Source: an uncultured Blautia sp. | GTDB lineage: Bacteria; Bacillota; Clostridia; Lachnospirales; Lachnospiraceae | Reading direction: 5' to 3' | DNA: 20,470 nt | Assembly: GCA_934371915.1 (NCBI GenBank) | Contig: CAKROE010000039.1 | Location: 1 to 20,470, forward strand | Shown: positions 15,253 to 20,470 of the stretch, piece after piece | How positions within the stretch are numbered: the first letter of the stretch is position 1 | Layout: the number at the start of each line of letters is the position of its first letter | Notes under the pieces: generated by a model | What the model was told of the DNA's origin: nothing | The model's input: only the letters and a program-made list of their open reading frames with translations | Databases searched by the model: none | Translations under genes and position numbers: made by a program

Positions 15253-17343
15253 TTATTTTCTCCTGCTCACGGACGGCTCCAGCAGTACCTTCAGTGTTGA
15301 GGCAATAATGCTCAGATCCAGTGCAAAGGAGTAGTTCTGGATATAATAGAAATCCATTTTTAACTGATTTGACTTGGAACTGCTGTATTTGCCGTGAACT
15401 TTGGCATATCCGGTCAGGCCCGCTTTTACTGCCTGACGGTACGTAAATTCCGGGAGTTTTTTCTGAATGTGCTCTGCCGACTCCACCAGTTCCGGATACG
15501 GACCGACCACTGACATATCTCCTTTCAGAACATTGAAAAACTGCGGAAGTTCATCAAGATGAGATACCATCAGGAAATATCCGCCCGGGATCCACGGATC
15601 CGGATCCTCGATCGTTTTGCCCGGCTTCATGGTGCGGAATTTGTACTGCCAGAAATGCTTTCCGTTTCTTGTAAGGCATTCCCTCCTGGTCAGAACCGGG
15701 GCACCTGCCGCAATCCTTACGTACAGGGCAAGAATCAGGTACAGCCATGACAGAAGCACCAGTACCAGCGCGGAAAAAACAACGTCAAAAACTCTTTTTG
15801 TCACTCTCTGTTCGACCGTCAGGCCGCAGTTACGAAACAGCTGCAACGTCTTATCTGACAGCGAGATTTTTTCGGAACTCATCAGCAGAATATCGGATAA
15901 TGTCGTCTGGCAATAGCATCTCTTCTTCTGTTCATAGCAATAGCGGATATAAAAAGCTCTTTCTTCTTCCGGCATTTCTCCGAGCATAACCGATTCATGC
16001 CGCTTAATTTCGCGAAGAATGGCATCTCTGCCTTCTTTTAATGAAATTCTGGTTTTAAGATGGAAACGTTCGCCCTGTTTCAGAAGTTCTTCTTCCAAGG
16101 ATTCCATGTTGTTTTTGCCATAGATCAGAAGTACTTCGTGTGCCGGATAAATGTTGGCATACAGCCACCGTACCAGGAGTGACCACACCAGACCGATCAG
16201 CAGGTTGATTGCTGCTACAGCGATCATCGGTGCAATATGCATACGGAATCTCCATCGTCCGATCAGAGCCAGCTCGATATATGTCGCAGCATTTACCAGA
16301 ATTACGGTAAATCCATGCGAAAGCAATATTTCGATATATTGCTGATGCACAACACGAAAAACAGAAAACACCTTTCCGATCAGGATATTTAATGCCGCAT
16401 ACAAAACAAATAATGCCACATATCCCCAGAAGGAATACTGTCGTCCGATAATCGCTTTAAAGTTGTATCTCTGATACCATGCATGCGCAAATACACTTGT
16501 CCATGCAAGGATCAGCAACGCATTCATGATCATCAGAAACAGTTTTTTGAACCGTTCTTTTCTCATCATCAGACGATAACTTCTCCACCACAACATGGAA
16601 TATTTACTGAGTCCATGCAGGGTATAGCTTACCATATAATAGACACGGCTTAGTGTCGGCACACCAGCTTTAATGTATGTCTGCCAGTTCATATGTGCTG
16701 ACTTGCCCTTTTTGCCTGATTTTGACGCAAGTGCTCTTCGATAAACAAGCAGCGGCTCATCTACCCCATATGCGCATGGAATTTTGGAAAGGATTGCTAG
16801 CCACGTAGCAAAATCCTCGTGAATTCCGTCTTCTTCCGGCATCGGAAATTCCAGCATCAGTTCTCTTCGGATCAACACGGATGAGCAGGAAATCACGTTT
16901 TGCTTCAGAAGTTTTTTCCTGCTTACTTTCTCCGGTACATGAAGTACATGAGCAATGGTCATTCCATCATCTTCGATAAAAGCCGATCCTGTAAACAAAA
17001 ACGCAGCATCCGGATGTTTTCTCAGAACTGACATCTGCCGTTCCAGTTTCTCCGGTCTCCACAGATCGTCACTGTCCAGAAACGCGATCCACTCACCTTT
17101 CGCCTGTCGGATACCATTGTTTCGGGTTGCCGCCGAACCGGAATTGTGCCGATTCTGAAAAATTCGTATTCTGTTATCTTTCTTTGCAAGTGTCTGCATC
17201 CGCAGCCAGGTTGCATCCTTTGAACAGTCATCAATGATCAGCAGTTCCCAGTCTTCGAAACTCTGTGCAAGAACACTGTTTACTGCCTCTTCTAAATATT
17301 TTTCACAGTTATAAGCCGGAGTAACGATTGATATTTTTGGCAT
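15253..17343 (-). CDS. Fusion of family 2 glycosyltransferase and divergent sugar transferase
   Basis: A 696-residue bifunctional-looking protein. Residues 1-230 are a GT-A family 2 glycosyltransferase: ISIVTPAYNCE at the start, the IIDDCS strand (36-41) and DSDD (90-93) for UDP-sugar and metal binding. Membrane helices and a Rossmann-like domain (about 255-490) follow, then a bacterial sugar-transferase domain (about 505-696) with KFRTM, the catalytic D597-E598 in HLDELPQ and KAGLTGYAKV. Two signature motifs differ from normal: the DPR-T-x-GR stretch is replaced by DPDPWIPGG, and the PRPE motif reads PYPE (615-618). The domain may be altered in specificity or inactive, with the paralogous sugar transferase next door doing the priming step. 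The GT2 domain would add a later sugar of the repeat unit. It has a strong upstream promoter and an AAAGGGG ribosome site. Confidence 0.85.
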   Translation of the reverse strand: MPKISIVTPAYNCEKYLEEAVNSVLAQSFEDWELLIIDDCSKDATWLRMQTLAKKDNRIRIFQNRHNSGSAATRNNGIRQAKGEWIAFLDSDDLWRPEKLERQMSVLRKHPDAAFLFTGSAFIEDDGMTIAHVLHVPEKVSRKKLLKQNVISCSSVLIRRELMLEFPMPEEDGIHEDFATWLAILSKIPCAYGVDEPLLVYRRALASKSGKKGKSAHMNWQTYIKAGVPTLSRVYYMVSYTLHGLSKYSMLWWRSYRLMMRKERFKKLFLMIMNALLILAWTSVFAHAWYQRYNFKAIIGRQYSFWGYVALFVLYAALNILIGKVFSVFRVVHQQYIEILLSHGFTVILVNAATYIELALIGRWRFRMHIAPMIAVAAINLLIGLVWSLLVRWLYANIYPAHEVLLIYGKNNMESLEEELLKQGERFHLKTRISLKEGRDAILREIKRHESVMLGEMPEEERAFYIRYCYEQKKRCYCQTTLSDILLMSSEKISLSDKTLQLFRNCGLTVEQRVTKRVFDVVFSALVLVLLSWLYLILALYVRIAAGAPVLTRRECLTRNGKHFWQYKFRTMKPGKTIEDPDPWIPGGYFLMVSHLDELPQFFNVLKGDMSVVGPYPELVESAEHIQKKLPEFTYRQAVKAGLTGYAKVHGKYSSSKSNQLKMDFYYIQNYSFALDLSIIASTLKVLLEPSVSRRK

Positions 17344-17385
17344 AAGAGCCCCTTTCTTTTCTCCTCGTAATTCTCTGATGTCTGT

Positions 17386-17415
17386 ATTTTACCACAACAT
17401 TCCCATAGTTGTCAT
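17386..17415 (-). promoter_or_regulatory. Promoter of the polysaccharide operon
   Basis: On the minus strand ATGACA (17410-17415, 5 of 6) and TAAAAT (17386-17391, 5 of 6) are 18 bases apart, and TGG before the -10 gives an extended -10. Leader length is about 35 bases. Confidence 0.65.
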
Positions 17416-17465
17416 CTTTTTGAAAAATAATCACATTTACTCCCTTTTACCAAACAGTTTTAACG

Positions 17466-17516
17466 AAAAAAGCACCACCCTTGTCTGACCTCTCAAAAAT
17501 CATTCTCAGGTGATGC
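17466..17516 (-). terminator. Terminator of glmS
   Basis: GCATCACC and GGTGGTGC pair over 8 bases (one G-U) on the minus strand around a 29-base loop, followed by TTTTTTCG. It lies 28 bases after the glmS stop. Confidence 0.75.
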
Positions 17517-17543
17517 ATTTTATTATTTTATTTTTGCGGAAAT

Positions 17544-19382
17544 TTATTCTACAGTAACGCTCTTTGCAAGGTTTCTCGGCTTATCAACGTCAAGACCTTT
17601 TGCAACGCTGACAAAGTAACCCAGAAGCTGCAGTGGGATGACTGCAAGGGACGTTGCAAAGTGCGGATCTGTCTTCGGGATATATACGGTAAAGTCTGCA
17701 GTGTCCTCAATATTGTAATTGCCGAATGTGGTCAGTCCCATCAGATATGCACCACGGCTCTTGCACTCTACCATGTTGCTGACTGTTTTTTCATAAAGAG
17801 CCGGCTGTGTAAGAACACCGATAACCAGTGTACCATCCTCAATAAGGGAGATGGTTCCGTGTTTCAGCTCACCTGCTGCATACGCCTCAGAATGGATGTA
17901 GCTGATTTCTTTCATCTTCAGGCTGCCTTCCATGCTGATTGCATAATCAATGCCACGGCCGATGAAGAAAACATCTTTTGAGTTGGCCTGTTTGGATGCA
18001 AACCACTGCAGGCGTTCTTTGTCATCAATGATTCGCTGGATTTTATCCGGCAGAGTCTCAAGTTCTTTGATATATGCGCTGTACTGTTCTTCGGAAATCG
18101 TACCTTTTACTTTTGCGAACTGGATTGCCAGTACATATGTTGCGATCAGCTGTGTGCTGTATGCCTTCGTAGTTGCAACGGAAATCTCCGGACCTGCAAG
18201 TGTGTAGAATACATTGTCTGCTTCACGCGCAATAGAGGAACCGACTACGTTTACAATACCCATTGTGCGGATACCTTCATTTTTGCAAAGGCGCAGTGCC
18301 GCAAGGCTGTCTGCAGTCTCACCTGACTGGCTGATGATCACTGCCAGTGCTTTCTGATCCAGAATCGGGTTGCGGTAACGGAACTCAGATGCAAGCTCTA
18401 CACGTACCGGTACACGCACTATATCTTCAAATACATACTGTGATGCCATACCTACGTGGTAAGCGGAGCCGCAGGCAATGATATACACCTGGCTGATCTC
18501 CTGAATTTCCTCATCGGAAAGTCCGATTTCAGAAAGGTCAATCTGTCCGTCTTTGAGTACGGAATTAAGTGTGTCTCTGACTGCTTTTGGCTGCTCATGG
18601 ATTTCTTTCATCATGAAATGCTCAAATCCTGCCTTTTCGGCTGCTTCTGCATCCCATTCGATCGTCTTCATTTTTTTCTGGATTTCTTCGCCATCAAGAT
18701 TGTAGAAAGTGATTTCTCCTTTACGAATGCGCGCCATCTCCAGGTTGCCGATATAATAAACGTTTCTTGTGTATTTCAGGATTGCCGGAACGTCGGATGC
18801 CACATAGGATTCTCCATCGGCTACACCAAGGATCATCGGGCTGTCTTTACGTGCAACATAGATTTCTTCCGGATAGTCTTTAAACATAATTGCGAGTGCG
18901 TAGGAACCACGGATACGAACCATTGCATGGTTGATTGCATCGACCGGTGTGCCCTCGTATTTTTTGTAATAGTAGTCTACCAGCTTGACAGCGACTTCTG
19001 TGTCTGTCTCTGAATAGAAAGTGTATCCTTTGCGAAGCAGTTTGTCTTTCAGTTCCTGATAATTCTCGATAATACCATTGTGTACGGCAACTACGTTTCC
19101 GTCATCGCTCACATGCGGATGTGCATTGTTTTCGGACGGTTCTCCATGTGTTGCCCAGCGGGTATGTCCGATACCACAGGTTCCCGGAACAGATTCTCCG
19201 CCGTTTGTTTTTTCTGCAAGTACTTTCAGACGGCCCTTTGCCTTGATGACTTCTGTCTCGCCCTCTCCGTTGCGAATAGCGATTCCGGCTGAATCATATC
19301 CACGGTATTCAAGCTTGGACAGTCCATCCAGAAGGATCGGTGCTGCCTGATGGTTTCCTGTAAAACCTACGATTCCACACAT
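17544..19382 (-). CDS. glmS: Glutamine--fructose-6-phosphate aminotransferase (isomerizing)
   Basis: A complete 612-residue enzyme that makes glucosamine-6-phosphate from fructose-6-phosphate and glutamine, the first step toward UDP-GlcNAc for peptidoglycan and surface polysaccharide. The N-terminal nucleophile cysteine is C2 (MCGIVG, exposed after Met removal), with GYDSAGIA, the GHTRWATHG glutamine-site loop and a class II glutaminase fold to about residue 240. Two SIS domains follow, with ACGSAYHVGM, SQSGETADS and the C-terminal KPRNLAKSVTVE. Length matches the family. The ATG is the only sensible start because C2 must follow it; an AGGAG site lies upstream. It stands alone between terminators. 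No glmS ribozyme fits in the short upstream gap. Confidence 0.97.
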   Translation of the reverse strand: MCGIVGFTGNHQAAPILLDGLSKLEYRGYDSAGIAIRNGEGETEVIKAKGRLKVLAEKTNGGESVPGTCGIGHTRWATHGEPSENNAHPHVSDDGNVVAVHNGIIENYQELKDKLLRKGYTFYSETDTEVAVKLVDYYYKKYEGTPVDAINHAMVRIRGSYALAIMFKDYPEEIYVARKDSPMILGVADGESYVASDVPAILKYTRNVYYIGNLEMARIRKGEITFYNLDGEEIQKKMKTIEWDAEAAEKAGFEHFMMKEIHEQPKAVRDTLNSVLKDGQIDLSEIGLSDEEIQEISQVYIIACGSAYHVGMASQYVFEDIVRVPVRVELASEFRYRNPILDQKALAVIISQSGETADSLAALRLCKNEGIRTMGIVNVVGSSIAREADNVFYTLAGPEISVATTKAYSTQLIATYVLAIQFAKVKGTISEEQYSAYIKELETLPDKIQRIIDDKERLQWFASKQANSKDVFFIGRGIDYAISMEGSLKMKEISYIHSEAYAAGELKHGTISLIEDGTLVIGVLTQPALYEKTVSNMVECKSRGAYLMGLTTFGNYNIEDTADFTVYIPKTDPHFATSLAVIPLQLLGYFVSVAKGLDVDKPRNLAKSVTVE

Positions 19383-19442
19383 AAATATTTCTCCTCTTCT
19401 CTTCTCTTTTGCTTAATATATGCAGCTTACAATATAATGTAA

Positions 19443-19470
19443 AAAATAAACACAATTATACAAAAATCAA
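19443..19470 (-). promoter_or_regulatory. Possible glmS promoter
   Basis: TTGATT (19465-19470) and TATTTT (19443-19448) lie 16 bases apart on the minus strand. A separate perfect TATAAT (19456-19461) lies between them without a good -35. The exact promoter is therefore unclear, but glmS must have one in this gap because a terminator precedes it. Confidence 0.35.
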
Positions 19471-19491
19471 TTTATCGTCTATGATAACACA

Positions 19492-19517
19492 AAACCGGCA
19501 GATGTTCAACCCGGTTT
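19492..19517 (-). terminator. Terminator of the Na+/Ca2+ exchanger gene
   Basis: AAACCGG and CCGGTTT form a 7-bp perfect stem with a 12-base loop, then TTGTGTT on the minus strand, 14 bases after the exchanger stop. A competing small hairpin (CCGGT-gaa-ACCGG) overlaps it. Confidence 0.6.
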
Positions 19518-19530
19518 CACCGGACAACTC

Positions 19531-20470
19531 TTATCTGAGTATGATGTAGATAGTGTAGATCAGGTACAGACACACCATCGACGCGCCCTCTGCTCTGGTG
19601 ACTTTTTTGCCCGTTGTTGCATAAACCAGAACAAGGATTGAAAATCCAATAAGCACCAGAATATCGATCAGATTGACGCTGATCAGCGCTACAGGACTGA
19701 TAGATGCCGCGATACCAAGTACCATCAGGATGTTAAAAATATTGGAACCGACTGCGTTTCCGACTGCCATGTCAATTTCGTTTTTACGTGCTGCCACAAG
19801 TGAAGTAACCAGTTCCGGAAGGGATGTTCCGATAGAAACGATCGTAAGGCCAACCAGTGTCTGACTCATACCGAGGTCAATCGCAATCCGGCTCGCTGCA
19901 TCTACTGTCAGGTCACCGCCAAAAGCGATTGCTGCTGCGCCGCCCACAATGCAGAGAATGCTCTTCGGATAGGAAAGAAGTTTCTGTGTGTTTTCTTCTG
20001 CTTCTTCAATGCTCTCGATTTCTATCTTTTTGCCCTCTGCCCTGGCTTTCATTGCTGTGCGAATCATCATTATAATGTAGGCTGCAAACAGTACCAGAAA
20101 AATGACTCCATCGAGGTGTCCCAGAATCATCTTGTGTTTATCTCCGATTGCCAGATATCCAAGTCCGAGCAGGAGCAGCGCGCAGATAATTGAAAGCGGA
20201 ATATCTCTCGTGACAGTCTCACTCTTTACCATGATCGGTGTGATCAGGGCGCAGATTCCGACAACAAACATCAGGTTAAAAATATTCGAGCCGACCACGT
20301 TGCTGACGGCAAGTTCGTTATTATGTGCCAGAGATGCGGTTACACTGACTGCTGTCTCCGGCAGGGATGTTCCCATCGCCACGATCGTAAGTCCGATAAT
20401 GATAGACGGGACTTTTAGTTTACGTGCTATGCTGGAGCTGCCCTCTACAAAGAACTCCGCTCCCTTTATC
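19531..20470 (-). CDS. Na+/Ca2+ (cation/proton) exchanger, CaCA family, 5' end outside window
   Basis: A membrane antiporter with the two inverted alpha repeats of the CaCA family: GLTIVAMGTSLPE with NVVGSNIFN, and GLTIVSIGTSLPE with NAVGSNIFN. The paired acidic residues after GTSLP bind the cation. An acidic, charged cytoplasmic loop (KARAEGKKIEIESIEEAEEN) separates the halves, as in YrbG-type exchangers. The frame is open upstream of the internal GTG at 20382 and reads KGAEFFVEGSSSIARKLKVP to the window edge, the usual first-repeat context, so the gene is cut by the window and not truncated; perhaps 15-20 N-terminal residues are missing. Likely role: export of Ca2+ driven by Na+ or H+. The ion is inferred from family. 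Confidence 0.9.
   Translation of the reverse strand, partial: IKGAEFFVEGSSSIARKLKVPSIIIGLTIVAMGTSLPETAVSVTASLAHNNELAVSNVVGSNIFNLMFVVGICALITPIMVKSETVTRDIPLSIICALLLLGLGYLAIGDKHKMILGHLDGVIFLVLFAAYIIMMIRTAMKARAEGKKIEIESIEEAEENTQKLLSYPKSILCIVGGAAAIAFGGDLTVDAASRIAIDLGMSQTLVGLTIVSIGTSLPELVTSLVAARKNEIDMAVGNAVGSNIFNILMVLGIAASISPVALISVNLIDILVLIGFSILVLVYATTGKKVTRAEGASMVCLYLIYTIYIILR

Noticed and set aside
19383..19491. glmS ribozyme upstream of glmS
   Set aside because: Only about 109 bases separate the glmS start from the preceding terminator, less than the ribozyme needs, and the gap is AT-rich without the expected paired core.
1..20470. CRISPR arrays, tRNA or rRNA genes, insertion sequences, integrase attachment cores
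   Set aside because: No regularly spaced repeats, no cloverleaf-like or rRNA segments, no transposase frames and no convincing direct repeats flanking the recombinase were found by eye.

Overview
The window looks like chromosomal DNA from a low-to-moderate GC, spore-forming Firmicute, most likely a gut Lachnospiraceae member (Blautia/Dorea/Ruminococcus-like). This rests on purine-rich AGGAGG-type ribosome binding sites, sigmaA-type promoters, the look of the proteins and two tandem Spo0A-box motifs; it is an inference, not a database match. Every convincing gene lies on the minus strand, so transcription runs from the right end to the left.

Right end (about 20470-13785) is ordinary-looking chromosome. 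It holds a Na+/Ca2+ exchanger (cut by the window edge), glmS, and a two-gene surface-polysaccharide operon: a glycosyltransferase family 2 domain fused to an unusual polyprenyl-phosphate sugar transferase, followed by a conventional polyprenyl glycosylphosphotransferase. These units are separated by clear hairpin terminators and promoters.

Middle (about 13745-7336) is an accessory block rich in genes typical of defence or toxin-antitoxin islands. It contains a 1105-residue helical orphan protein, a MNT/HEPN nucleotidyltransferase-toxin pair with its own promoter and terminator, an AAA ATPase with an extra C-terminal zinc ribbon, and a decayed ParE-type toxin-antitoxin pair in which both genes are damaged. 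Two related hairpins bracket this block.

Left part (about 7100-1880) holds the most interesting unit: a SIR2-STAND NTPase with Sel1-like C-terminal repeats (an Avs5-like anti-phage sensor), a small YdcF/DUF218-like protein starting 13 bases after it, and an intact tyrosine recombinase. The promoter region of the SIR2-STAND gene carries two perfect TGTCGAA boxes exactly 10 bp apart, the layout of a tandem Spo0A operator. A weaker version of the same layout precedes the AAA ATPase.

Far left (1630-9) is a two-gene operon: a D-Ala-D-Ala-ligase-like ATP-grasp enzyme with a divergent metal site and a YkgJ-family cysteine-cluster protein, with its own promoter and a long terminator. No substrate peptide is visible. 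Working picture: a conserved cell-envelope neighbourhood into which layers of defence, toxin-antitoxin and recombinase genes have accumulated, some intact and some decaying.
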